A model generated the notes under the pieces. The model was not told the DNA's origin. It did not search any database and saw only the letters and a list, made by a program, of their open reading frames with translations. 25,836 nucleotides of DNA, from positions 1-25,836 of the IMG/VR virus record IMGVR_UViG_3300031539_000278, one strand, 5' to 3'. This document shows positions 14,385 through 20,971 of the stretch, in pieces (the stretch's first letter is position 1; each line of letters opens with the position of its first letter). Both the position numbers and the translations under genes were made by a program. The DNA comes from a virus.

Positions 14385-14566
14385 GTTCGGATCCTTTCGA
14401 CTTCTTCCCGGGTCAGATACCAACGGGTTCCCCACTTTTTAACGGCCTTTGTTTTCCCGCGGTGTATCCACTCCCGGATCGTCGGGACGGGGATGCCCAG
14501 GGACTCCGAAGCCTCTCGCAAGGTCACCTCGTCCGGCGCTCCCTTGGCTATCGCTCGACTTCCCAT
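14372..14566 (-). CDS. Small MerR/excisionase-type HTH protein
   Basis: The 64-residue reading starts at ATG 14566, which shares a base with the stop codon of the preceding transglycosylase (TAATG) and has GGGGCGAGG upstream. A longer frame reaching 14821 lies entirely inside the transglycosylase gene and is unlikely. The HTH pattern is VTLREASESLGIPVPTIREW followed by IHRGKTKAVKKWGTRWYLTREEVERI, the 'helix-turn-helix plus wing' layout of excisionase/MerR-like small DNA-binding proteins. Typical roles are excisionase, recombination directionality factor or transcriptional regulator. No integrase is visible in this window, so regulation or DNA architecture is the more cautious view. Confidence 0.75.
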   Translation of the reverse strand: MGSRAIAKGAPDEVTLREASESLGIPVPTIREWIHRGKTKAVKKWGTRWYLTREEVERIRTWAS

Positions 14567-15306
14567 TACCTCGCCCCTTTGGCATAAACGGCCCTCGCTT
14601 CGTAGTATTCCTCCGCCCTTCGGGTCGCGGCTTTGCGGGCTCCCCCGCATCGGCCAGTTAGATAGTACCCGAGGGCGGACGTGGTGCTCTTGGGACAGGC
14701 GACCAACGCCTCTTTGAGCTTGCGCACCCCGGCGTTTATTTGACCCTGGACTGTGACGAGGGATTTCTTTGGGTATCGACTGCTGGGCATGACCTGCATT
14801 ACTCCCATTTCTCCACCCCAACCGAGTATACCAGGGGTTAATGAGGATTCGGTTACCGCGACAGTGATCACAAGCATGGGGTTCATACCCGCCGAAAGTG
14901 CTTCGTCAACCATTATCGGGACCATGGCCAGCGCATCGTCAAGGCGCACTTTGTAATTCCCAGCCCCCGATATTTGGGCAAGATAATCAAAAACGAAATC
15001 CTGTAAAATCCGGATCCACTTTTCCCGGTACGATACCGCCTCCTCTTCCTTTGGGGTGTAGGGGGCAACGGCCGGGGCTTCTTCCGCGCTGGCGTCGATG
15101 GGCCCGGCATCGGGGGTGCCCATGTCCTCTTGGGTCGGGGGTGTCTCCCCCTGGTCTGGGCCAACAAACATGTAAGCTGCGGCGAGAGAAGCCACCACCA
15201 CCATGGCGATCGCGGTTCTCTTTATAACTACTTCCAATTTTCTATCCCTTCGCAATGGGGGCGGGGGTGTCCCGGCCCTCGGTTTTCCACTGATTTTAAA
15301 ACCCAC
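14566..15306 (-). CDS. Membrane-anchored lytic transglycosylase (SLT type)
   Basis: This gene encodes 246 residues from GTG 15306, overlapping the amidase gene by 11 bp. A TTG at 15237 (about residue 24) with AAGGGAT seven bases before it is a good alternative, and would place the membrane helix at the very start. A hydrophobic, Ala/Val-rich helix (AIAMVVVASLAAAYMFVG, about residues 32-49) is followed by an acidic Pro-rich linker (50-90). The SLT domain then starts around 125. The catalytic Glu is E153 in VAVTESSLTPGI, with the usual GVMQVMP motif at 168-174 and a C-terminal LGYYLTGRCGG segment. The family cuts the glycan chain with anhydro-MurNAc formation. The helix looks like a signal-anchor (possibly SAR) domain. 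Role: host lysis, or local wall opening at entry. Confidence 0.85.
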   Translation of the reverse strand: MGFKISGKPRAGTPPPPLRRDRKLEVVIKRTAIAMVVVASLAAAYMFVGPDQGETPPTQEDMGTPDAGPIDASAEEAPAVAPYTPKEEEAVSYREKWIRILQDFVFDYLAQISGAGNYKVRLDDALAMVPIMVDEALSAGMNPMLVITVAVTESSLTPGILGWGGEMGVMQVMPSSRYPKKSLVTVQGQINAGVRKLKEALVACPKSTTSALGYYLTGRCGGARKAATRRAEEYYEARAVYAKGAR

Positions 15307-15904
15307 CGTCCCTCAGAGCGAGGATCCAAGACTGCATCCAGATCACGTATTGCTCTGAGCTGTACACCATCCGGTGAAAATCGAACGAGGAGGTCATAAA
15401 CCCCAATTCGACCAAGATCGCGGGAGCTTTCGTGGCCTCTAGGATCCCCAGTCTCCTCTGACTCGTTCGGGGGACCGGGTCAGATATGCTCGTGTACTTT
15501 CCATCGAAGATCTTCAGGAAGGCTGCCGCTGCTCTGTACGCTTTTCTCGGTTTGGACCGCGCAACGAGGGCGCGGGGTCCATAAACAGAGTCCTCCCACC
15601 CCCCGTCGCCGAAGGCGTTGGCGTGAACGCTGACCACTAGGTCGGGCTGGGGGTCAAGGTCGTTTATCCTTCTTACCCTCGCTCCTATCGGCTTGTCATA
15701 GTTGTACTCATCGTAAATGACCTCAATTCCGGGGATACATAAATAGGAGGCAGCTCGGTCACACACCCACCGATTAAACACCCCCTCGTATATCCTGCAC
15801 CCGGTGTGCATAATAGGGGACCGCTTGCCCGGGGTAACGTAGCGCCCGTCAATTAATCCGCCGTGACCGGCATCTAAAAATACGACGAAAGGTTTCTTTT
15901 TCAT
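15296..15904 (-). CDS. N-acetylmuramoyl-L-alanine amidase (Amidase_3)
   Basis: Starting at ATG 15904, with GAGGAG directly upstream, the protein has 202 residues; longer frames extend into the polymerase gene. Zinc and catalytic residues of the Amidase_3 family are all visible: H14 in VFLDAGHGG, E40 in RIYEGVFN, H94 in VVSVHANAFG and the catalytic E166 in AILVELGFMTS. The family cuts the amide bond between MurNAc and L-alanine. There is no signal peptide or wall-binding domain, so export would need a holin or pairing with the anchored transglycosylase behind it. It lies 10 bp after the DNA polymerase stop, so it shares that transcript. Placement inside the replication operon is unusual. Confidence 0.93.
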   Translation of the reverse strand: MKKKPFVVFLDAGHGGLIDGRYVTPGKRSPIMHTGCRIYEGVFNRWVCDRAASYLCIPGIEVIYDEYNYDKPIGARVRRINDLDPQPDLVVSVHANAFGDGGWEDSVYGPRALVARSKPRKAYRAAAAFLKIFDGKYTSISDPVPRTSQRRLGILEATKAPAILVELGFMTSSFDFHRMVYSSEQYVIWMQSWILALRDGGF

Positions 15905-15914
15905 TTTCTCCTCG

Positions 15915-17912
15915 TTACTTCCCATAATACTTGGATTCCCATCCCTCCGCGACCAACGGCATCCCCAGCGCCCAGGGGGGCAGGGTGGCCAAGGCCCCCT
16001 CGAATTCTTGGACACTGCCGAACCCTAGCGGGACGTGGGCGAGGGCCTCGTCGTGTACCGTCAAAATGCACTGGTAACCCTCCCGCTCGGCCGCGACCAT
16101 GCCGGAATACATGAGATCGGCGGATAGTCCTTGAATCAAATTCTCCATCCACTTCCCTCCATATCCCGAATCTTGAATCCACTTTTTCGAGACGGGGTGG
16201 ACCGTCCAAAAGCCCACGGCCTCCCGTTCAAAGCGGTTCAGTATGATCTTCGGATCGCAATAGCGCAGGTCTCTACCCGACGGAAGACGCATGCAGAGCC
16301 AGCGGCCCTCGACGCGGAAGGAAACGCCCTTGTACTTCGTCTTGACTTCCCGGCCCGTCTTCACCGCTTTGATTGCGGCGTCGTTCAAGGCGTACCAGGC
16401 TTTCGGAATCTTGGTGTAGGTATCGCGGTACGTGTTTTTGACCATCTCAGAGAATTCTTTCGATACCTCAATCCCATAGGCGAGACAACGGGTCCGGAAC
16501 GTCACCGCACCCATTTGATACCCGAGGGCGAGGATCGCTTGTTTCCCGAGATTTCTTTGAAACTTTGTTACCTCTGAATAGGGGGCCTTGAAGATCTGCG
16601 CGGCCATTACTTTGTAGAGGTCAAGCCCCTGTCTATAGGATTCGAGGACGCCCTCTTCCCCAACCAACCAGAACGTCCCTCGGGCTTCGATCGCCGAGTA
16701 ATCCGCGCAATAGATCAAATGCCCGGGCTCGGCCTCTATCAAAGACCGCATCGAGGAGACCATCGCGTTGGTAGGTGTGCCATACATAAGGCGCAGAAAC
16801 TCAACATCTCCCTCGTCTATCGCGGGCAGGACATCGCGTTCAATGTCCACGCGCTCGAATAGGGGACGCACTACGTTGTGCAACTGGACGCCTCGGCACG
16901 TCCAACGACCCGTGTGGGCGCCGTGGTCTATGTGCTCGTCGTGTAGACGCCCGTCCCCTGTTGCCTTGGCGACGATCCCCTTGGCCTTGGTAACGCTGGC
17001 CTTGCCGTGCTCTAAGCGAATGCAGATTAACTCTGCGGCCCGTGGGTGTATTAAGGACAGGTCCAGTTTTTCGAGTATTTCTTTCCCCATCGATGGGAGG
17101 TTTAAGCCGAGTCGTGCAAGTTCTTTTTGTATCCGCGCGGATTGGGAGGGGCGGGCAACGCGGCCATCCGTCAACTCAATCAACCGCGCGGTAGCAGGTT
17201 CTTTCTCGGCATCTATCAACTCGATTATTTTTGCCGCTCGCTCAGAATTTACGGGCACCCCCCTTTGGTTGAGTGTGGCGGTATAGACCCAGTGTTTACG
17301 ACCGCTCGGAGTCAACTTGGGCATCGCGTGGTAAAGGTCCCTCATGGCCACCACGTCCACCTCGCAGTACTCGGTCAGGCGCTTTATTTTAGAGGCGTCG
17401 AAATCCCATTTTTTCCCCTTTCCCTTCGTCAGCCATTCGGTGCGGGGTTTGCACATGGACCGCATGAGTGCGCCGCCGTCAACGTCCTTTGGGACTGGTA
17501 GCCCCAGGGCTTCTACGGCCCACCCAAGACCCATGGGGAGACCTGCGGCACTGGCAGCGGCCTGGGTATCGTACCAGGCGGTGAGGGGTAGCTCGGGCCA
17601 CCCGAAACGGGGTGTCATGATGTTTTTCCAGATCGCTATCTCAAACGAGGCGTTGTGAGCTACATATTCGCGGGCAACCGGGGGCGGTTTGCGCAGGGCT
17701 TCGAAATCTAGATCCTCGTCGTACTCCCCTGGGTGCTTCAAGTTGAACTTGGGGACTACTAACCGCGCGTGCCTAGAAGCCATGCGGGTCTCATCGCCGT
17801 AGGCAACGCACAGAACGTGTGTGCTCGGGTGCTTTGAGTACACGGTCTGACCAACCACTTTTAGGTCGGCCTCAGACCGCGTCTCGAAATCTATGTATAT
17901 TCTTTCTAGCAT
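15915..17912 (-). CDS. polA-like: Family A DNA polymerase with 3'-5' exonuclease
   Basis: This protein has 665 residues from ATG 17912, with GGGAGGT eight bases upstream. The exonuclease domain is intact: IDFETRS (Asp8/Glu10), AHNASFE (87-91) and EYCEVDVVAMRDLY (Asp186/Asp192). Then come TGRWTCRGVQLHN, motif A YCADYSAIEARG (Asp404), motif B RNLGKQAILALGYQMG (Arg453, Lys457, Tyr465) and motif C LTVHDEALAHV (His620, Asp621, Glu622). It is a replicative phage polymerase of the type found with DUF2800 and DUF2815 genes, as here. No 5' nuclease domain is present. The start codon and ribosome site lie in one arm of a perfect inverted repeat (see the regulatory entry), unlike the other genes in this operon. 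Confidence 0.97.
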   Translation of the reverse strand: MLERIYIDFETRSEADLKVVGQTVYSKHPSTHVLCVAYGDETRMASRHARLVVPKFNLKHPGEYDEDLDFEALRKPPPVAREYVAHNASFEIAIWKNIMTPRFGWPELPLTAWYDTQAAASAAGLPMGLGWAVEALGLPVPKDVDGGALMRSMCKPRTEWLTKGKGKKWDFDASKIKRLTEYCEVDVVAMRDLYHAMPKLTPSGRKHWVYTATLNQRGVPVNSERAAKIIELIDAEKEPATARLIELTDGRVARPSQSARIQKELARLGLNLPSMGKEILEKLDLSLIHPRAAELICIRLEHGKASVTKAKGIVAKATGDGRLHDEHIDHGAHTGRWTCRGVQLHNVVRPLFERVDIERDVLPAIDEGDVEFLRLMYGTPTNAMVSSMRSLIEAEPGHLIYCADYSAIEARGTFWLVGEEGVLESYRQGLDLYKVMAAQIFKAPYSEVTKFQRNLGKQAILALGYQMGAVTFRTRCLAYGIEVSKEFSEMVKNTYRDTYTKIPKAWYALNDAAIKAVKTGREVKTKYKGVSFRVEGRWLCMRLPSGRDLRYCDPKIILNRFEREAVGFWTVHPVSKKWIQDSGYGGKWMENLIQGLSADLMYSGMVAAEREGYQCILTVHDEALAHVPLGFGSVQEFEGALATLPPWALGMPLVAEGWESKYYGK

Positions 17913-17989
17913 GGCTTTTACCTCCCGCCGACTTCGCCTAACCGGGGAGAGGGTCCAAGTTGGCAGCGGTCGGCGGGAGGTAAAAGCCA
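17912..17989 (-). promoter_or_regulatory. Perfect 21-bp inverted repeat sequestering the polymerase ribosome binding site
   Basis: Bases 17912-17932 and 17969-17989 are exact reverse complements, with a 36-base loop between. In the leftward RNA, the 3' arm contains the GGGAGG ribosome site (rc of 17921-17926) and ends at the A of the polymerase ATG; the 5' arm contains ACCUCCC, like the ribosomal anti-SD. The structure should hide the ribosome site. T4 DNA polymerase, known to repress its own translation by binding a hairpin around its ribosome site, is a functional analogue (established knowledge). Autoregulation here is inference. A role as a DNA palindrome in replication is also possible. 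Confidence 0.85.
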
Positions 17990-18007
17990 GGGACCCCGCG
18001 GGGTCCC
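17990..18007 (-). terminator. GC-rich palindrome, attenuator/terminator-like
   Basis: GGGACCCCGCGGGGTCCC is a perfect 18-base palindrome just before the polymerase hairpin. In the leftward RNA it would fold into a 7-8 bp GC stem followed by UGGCUUUUACC. The U run is short and interrupted, so strong intrinsic termination is doubtful. It lies 13 bases beyond the stop of the 65-residue protein. It may be an attenuator or a transcription pause ahead of the polymerase switch. Confidence 0.5.
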
Positions 18008-18020
18008 GAGCTACAAACTT

Positions 18021-18218
18021 TTAATCGAGTCCCTTCTCCCGGGCAATGCTTGCCGAGATTATTAGGTCGCCCGTGGTCCCCTTCTTGTACACTTCCGAAT
18101 CCTCGGATACATGAGACAGCGGGATCCAGATCTCTTCTTCGAGTATATCCGCTGTCACCAGGATAGACTTACTCGTGGATGCGATGCACTCGGCGTCCGA
18201 TATTGTTACCCACTCCAC
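18021..18218 (-). CDS. 65-residue small protein before the polymerase gene
   Basis: This is a small acidic protein read from GTG 18218, two bases after the stop of the DUF2815 gene (TAG 18221-18223). It starts MEWVTISDAECIASTSKSIL, has a beta-rich middle (ILEEEIWIPLSHVSEDSEV) and ends GDLIISASIAREKGLD. Small proteins at this position, ending 'I/V-x-A/E-EKGL', are found in other phages with the DUF2815-polA module and have no clear function; I base that on pattern resemblance only. The weak ribosome site suggests coupling to the upstream gene. It is the last gene before the palindrome and hairpin region. Function unknown. Confidence 0.7.
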   Translation of the reverse strand: MEWVTISDAECIASTSKSILVTADILEEEIWIPLSHVSEDSEVYKKGTTGDLIISASIAREKGLD

Positions 18219-18220
18219 GA

Positions 18221-18823
18221 CTAAAATCCGAGGTCGTCGGCGTCCGAACCGAAATCATCGGCTACGCTCGTCGAGTCGTCGAAATCATCGGCGGCGTCGG
18301 ACTTGGAGGCGCCCCCAAAAGGCTCATCGTCTCGCAATTTCTGGACGTTTTGGAGGAGGAAGGTTACCCCTTTGGCCCTTGTCCCGTCATACGCAAAGGG
18401 GATCACCGAAGCGCGGCACCAGCACCCGGCGTAGATGTCCCCGCTCTCCTCAGTAATTGGACGTCGAGACAGGTCCACGACTTGAGGGGGCGGGTCGATT
18501 TTCGACTTCGCCTTCACGACCCAGTATCCGCGCGCACGGTTTGGAACTATTTTTCCATCGATCTCTTTGTCCTCAAAATCTTCTTCATCGTCCCCATCGC
18601 GGAAAGGGCTGCGAAATTTCTTCGGCGTCCCATCCGGGAATTTTTCTTTCGTCACACGGGAAGCGCCCGCTTTCATCGCTTTTAGGTCTGATCCCTCTTT
18701 GGGTAAGAGCATTGTGAGCTCATACGCGCCTTCCCCCTCCTCCCCGACGAATTTCTTCCGCTCGTACAGCGAGGGGAAACTGAGTCGAAAGGCTGGGGTT
18801 ATCACTAAATTAGGGTTACTCAT
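18221..18823 (-). CDS. DUF2815 family ssDNA-binding-type protein
   Basis: This gene encodes 200 residues with a strong AGGAGGA site seven bases before ATG 18823 and an 8-bp overlap with the nuclease gene. The start (LVITPAFRLSFPSLYERKKF) and the central GYWVVKAKSKIDPPPQVVD and GDIYAGCWCRASVIPFAYD segments are the family pattern of DUF2815, phage proteins of the OB-fold ssDNA-binding type. The last 35 residues are highly acidic (DDFDDSTSVADDFGSDADDL) and end in Gly-Phe, like the acidic C-terminal tips of bacterial SSB and T7 gp2.5 that recruit partner enzymes. It should coat single-stranded DNA for the polymerase, primase-helicase and nuclease encoded around it. Confidence 0.88.
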   Translation of the reverse strand: MSNPNLVITPAFRLSFPSLYERKKFVGEEGEGAYELTMLLPKEGSDLKAMKAGASRVTKEKFPDGTPKKFRSPFRDGDDEEDFEDKEIDGKIVPNRARGYWVVKAKSKIDPPPQVVDLSRRPITEESGDIYAGCWCRASVIPFAYDGTRAKGVTFLLQNVQKLRDDEPFGGASKSDAADDFDDSTSVADDFGSDADDLGF

Positions 18824-20063
18824 GGAAATCCTCCTGCGCGGTCGATTTCTTCGCCGCGTCTCGTTTGTCTGATTCGGGGACTAGGGCCAGACCTTTGTAG
18901 GGCCTGTGGGTTCGTTTATCTACCATTTGGGGGTTATGCCCTGCGGATTTCATCGCTGTTTTAAGGCGTCCAGGGGGGAGTAACAAGGATTCGAAAGCGA
19001 TCTTTTTCATACCGCCCCGGGCGAAGTACCTCTCGGCGGCTCCCTTGTCCTCCCAAGTCGCGTTTCCGTACGATTCCACGAGCTTCCAGCCGTCGACATC
19101 CTGCCCGTTTTCTAGGGCACTTCGAACGGTGGCAGCACAGGCCTTGAAATACTCTTCGACCCCCCATTTGCAACGCAGCATGTCGGCCGCTTTGTCAGTC
19201 GTGGTGTCCAGGGGGTCCGCCTCGGCTGCGAATTCGATGGCGTACTCGATCGCAGGGCATACGTCGGGGCGGGCGCCGGGGCACCAGTGGCAGTGCTCAC
19301 CCGGTACGTGCTGTGCTTCCCCCTCCTCGATTGCTTTGTGCGCTTTCATGACGCCACCCCTGGCATACGTCAGGTCAACGATAGACGGTTCCCAGACCTT
19401 CGGGCACTCGCCACGTCCACGGGGCTGGAAAATATGGATCGTCCGGCTCTCGGGCTGAACCGGGGGGCCCAGGGTGTCGAGAGCACCCATCAGGTAGATC
19501 ATGGCCTGGGTGTTCTCCACCGCTTTGACCTCGATCCCTTGACCATACTTTAAGTCGATGACGTGGATCACGTTGGGCCCGAAGACGATCGCGTCCGCCG
19601 TGCCCTCCACGGGCAGCCCGTGCATCGCAACTTTTGTCTCGACGTAGAGACTTTGGGGGCACTCCCCCAACGGGTCCGCCTCGTCAACGAGGGCCATCAC
19701 ATAATCGACGTACGCCGACACGTGTCCGACCATTTCCTCGGTTATCTGGATGTCCCCTATCCGCTCGGACTCCTCGGGGTCCTCTTCATCATACCAATAT
19801 TCACGGGGGACCGCTTGACTGATAAGGAGACCCCCAGATTCCGCCAGGGGCACTAAAAACCCGGCTGGCACGGTTACGAGAATTCCCGCAGCCACCTCTA
19901 GGCTCACTGCGGCCAAAGCGTGAGCGGCGGATCCTTCAATCGCGGGTTCTCCTGCGGGTTCCTCGGGCAGTGTAGCGGCGAATACGGCGGACCCCGGGCA
20001 GTTCATCCACCGGCTAGAGGCGCTTGGGCGCAAGAGAAATTCTACGTTTTTAGGCAAAAGCAT
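18816..20063 (-). CDS. DUF2800 RecB-like nuclease with Fe-S type cysteines
   Basis: ATG 20063 (AGAGG upstream) gives 415 residues; a TTG at 20084 is less likely. The PD-(D/E)xK nuclease motifs are visible: H48 in EGSAAHALA, D157 in EGTADAIVF, D170-x-K172 in VIDLKYG and Q186/Y190 in QAMIYL. Four cysteines are placed as in Fe-S nucleases of the Cas4/AddB type: C22 near the N-terminus (MNCPGS) and C258, C261, C269 in HCHWCPGARPDVCPA. That spacing suggests a 4Fe-4S cluster. DUF2800 proteins are common phage replication-recombination genes beside DUF2815, as here. Likely role: processing DNA ends for recombination-dependent replication. It overlaps both neighbours, so it is part of the same transcript. 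Confidence 0.9.
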   Translation of the reverse strand: MLLPKNVEFLLRPSASSRWMNCPGSAVFAATLPEEPAGEPAIEGSAAHALAAVSLEVAAGILVTVPAGFLVPLAESGGLLISQAVPREYWYDEEDPEESERIGDIQITEEMVGHVSAYVDYVMALVDEADPLGECPQSLYVETKVAMHGLPVEGTADAIVFGPNVIHVIDLKYGQGIEVKAVENTQAMIYLMGALDTLGPPVQPESRTIHIFQPRGRGECPKVWEPSIVDLTYARGGVMKAHKAIEEGEAQHVPGEHCHWCPGARPDVCPAIEYAIEFAAEADPLDTTTDKAADMLRCKWGVEEYFKACAATVRSALENGQDVDGWKLVESYGNATWEDKGAAERYFARGGMKKIAFESLLLPPGRLKTAMKSAGHNPQMVDKRTHRPYKGLALVPESDKRDAAKKSTAQEDFHE

Positions 20064-20598
20064 TTTCGGCCTCTGCGAACTCAAGCAGTTTTTCGAGGAA
20101 ACCGGCGTTTAGGCTCTCGTTGAGCTCCGTGGCGGTCTTCACCCCAACGCCCTTCAGCGCCTGGGCTATCACGCCCGCCGTCCCGTTGCGGTCAAGGGTT
20201 GAGTGCTTCTTAAGGACGGCGGCAGCCTCCCTAACCTCGGCGTATGTCGCTGGTTCTGTCTTTGCCAAAACGCCCCTTACAAACTCAGAGAGGGGATTTT
20301 CGGTGTCGGCGTCGGTATCGGGTTTTGCTTCGGCCTTGGTCTCCGGGTCAGCTTTTGGCTCCGGTTTCGGGTCAGCTTTTGGCTCCGGTTTCGGGTCAGC
20401 TTTTGGCTCCGGTTTCGGGTCAGCTTTTGGCTCCGGTTTGGGTTCGGCCTTCGGGCGGCGTCCGGGCTCGGGGCCAACTCCCGTAATGGGCTTCCGGCTG
20501 TCGTCGTACAGCATTTCAACGACGGCGGCGACGGCATGTAGGGCGGGGGCGTCCAAAGCCCCTAGGCACCCGGTGTCAAGTTCCAGTTTGATTATCAT
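20050..20598 (-). CDS. Two-domain protein joined by a Lys-Pro-Glu repeat linker
   Basis: This protein has 182 residues and starts at ATG 20598 with GAGGG six bases upstream. The N-terminal part (about residues 1-35) has MIIKLELDTGCLGALDAP and a helix to VVEMLYDD. Residues about 47-98 are a repetitive Pro/Lys/Glu/Asp-rich stretch, KADPKPEP in four copies, which should be an extended linker. The C-terminal part (about 100-182) is helical, with ATYAEVREAAAVLKKHSTL, VIAQALKGVGVKTATEL and GFLEKLLEFAEAENAFA. That end resembles helical domains found at the end of phage recombination-module proteins, but I do not assign it. It is the first gene after the internal promoter and overlaps the nuclease gene by 14 bp. 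A scaffold for replication proteins is possible, unproven. Confidence 0.65.
   Translation of the reverse strand: MIIKLELDTGCLGALDAPALHAVAAVVEMLYDDSRKPITGVGPEPGRRPKAEPKPEPKADPKPEPKADPKPEPKADPKPEPKADPETKAEAKPDTDADTENPLSEFVRGVLAKTEPATYAEVREAAAVLKKHSTLDRNGTAGVIAQALKGVGVKTATELNESLNAGFLEKLLEFAEAENAFA
20345..20440 (-). repeat. Four 24-bp tandem repeats coding the KPEP linker
   Basis: Four consecutive 24-bp units (GGGTCAGCTTTTGGCTCCGG plus TTTC on the + strand) start at 20345, 20369, 20393 and 20417; the last differs at its final base. They code eight-residue units of K-A-D-P-K-P-E-P type. Slippage could change the copy number in steps of eight residues without a frameshift. Confidence 0.95.
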
Positions 20599-20650
20599 GT
20601 TTTTCCCTCTTCTGTGTTGCCGGGGTTTCCAGCGGTTTTTTGTCCTGAGT

Positions 20651-20679
20651 TAAATACAACGCTTATTCGAGGTTGTCAA
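20651..20679 (-). promoter_or_regulatory. Internal sigma70-like promoter for the replication genes
   Basis: On the - strand a perfect -35 box TTGACA (rc of 20674-20679) is followed after 17 bases by TATTTA (rc of 20651-20656), with A-rich sequence upstream. The -10 match is moderate. It lies 52 bases before the ATG of the linker protein and would give the nuclease, DUF2815, polymerase and lysis genes their own transcript start. The -35 overlaps the stop codon of the 29-residue ORF. Confidence 0.5.
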
Positions 20680-20765
20680 GCTTCTTTTGGTTCTTTTGTC
20701 TCTTTGCTGTTTAATACCTCGTTTCGCATTATCGCCGCGCCGTGGTCCTTTATTAAGTTTTTCAT
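20676..20765 (-). CDS. 29-residue small ORF
   Basis: A small ORF starts at ATG 20765 with GGAGAGG seven bases before it and an ATGA overlap with the stop of the previous gene. It reads MKNLIKDHGAAIMRNEVLNS and ends with a charged segment (KETKEPKEA). The ribosome site and overlap support translation. It lies just before the internal promoter. Function unknown; it could also be a leader peptide or a relic. Confidence 0.45.
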   Translation of the reverse strand: MKNLIKDHGAAIMRNEVLNSKETKEPKEA

Positions 20766-20971
20766 TGCCACCTCTCCAATTTTGTTAACAGCGGGCACTT
20801 GTACCCCGTTTCAATCGGCATCTTCCCAAACGCACGATACCCCCTCAAAACGTCGGCTTTGGTGCGGGCGCTGTACTCAACCCAATACCGAGTTTGGCCG
20901 GGCAACCGCGGGGTCGTCACGTCCGACGGGGGCAGCTTTAACCAGCGACCGTCTAAGATGGCGTTAATCAC
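20762..20971 (-). CDS. 69-residue hypothetical protein
   Basis: This small basic protein is read from GTG 20971, 8 bp inside the preceding gene. It starts INAILDGRWLKLPPSDV, contains a short beta-type segment, GQTRYWVEYSARTKADVL, and ends GYKCPLLTKLERWQ with a single Cys. It is rich in aromatic and basic residues. I do not recognise its family. A weak ribosome site before GTG suggests coupling to the zinc-binding gene ahead of it. The stop overlaps the ATG of the 29-residue ORF. Confidence 0.6.
   Translation of the reverse strand: MINAILDGRWLKLPPSDVTTPRLPGQTRYWVEYSARTKADVLRGYRAFGKMPIETGYKCPLLTKLERWQ

Noticed and set aside
14372-14821. Longer 149-codon version of the MerR-like protein
   Set aside because: Its first 85 codons lie in another frame of the transglycosylase gene and look random. 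ATG 14566 in a TAATG overlap with a ribosome site is the better start.
15905-16015. Extended N-terminus for the amidase
   Set aside because: The extra 37 codons are out of frame with, and inside, the polymerase gene. ATG 15904 follows GAGGAG and begins the family's first beta strand.
20345-20440. CRISPR-like array
   Set aside because: The 24-bp units are directly joined without spacers and code for a protein linker in frame.
20277-20541. Antisense ORFs over the KPEP repeats
   Set aside because: They result from the 24-bp, stop-free repeat unit and have no start signals; the - strand gene has a ribosome site and overlaps the nuclease gene.
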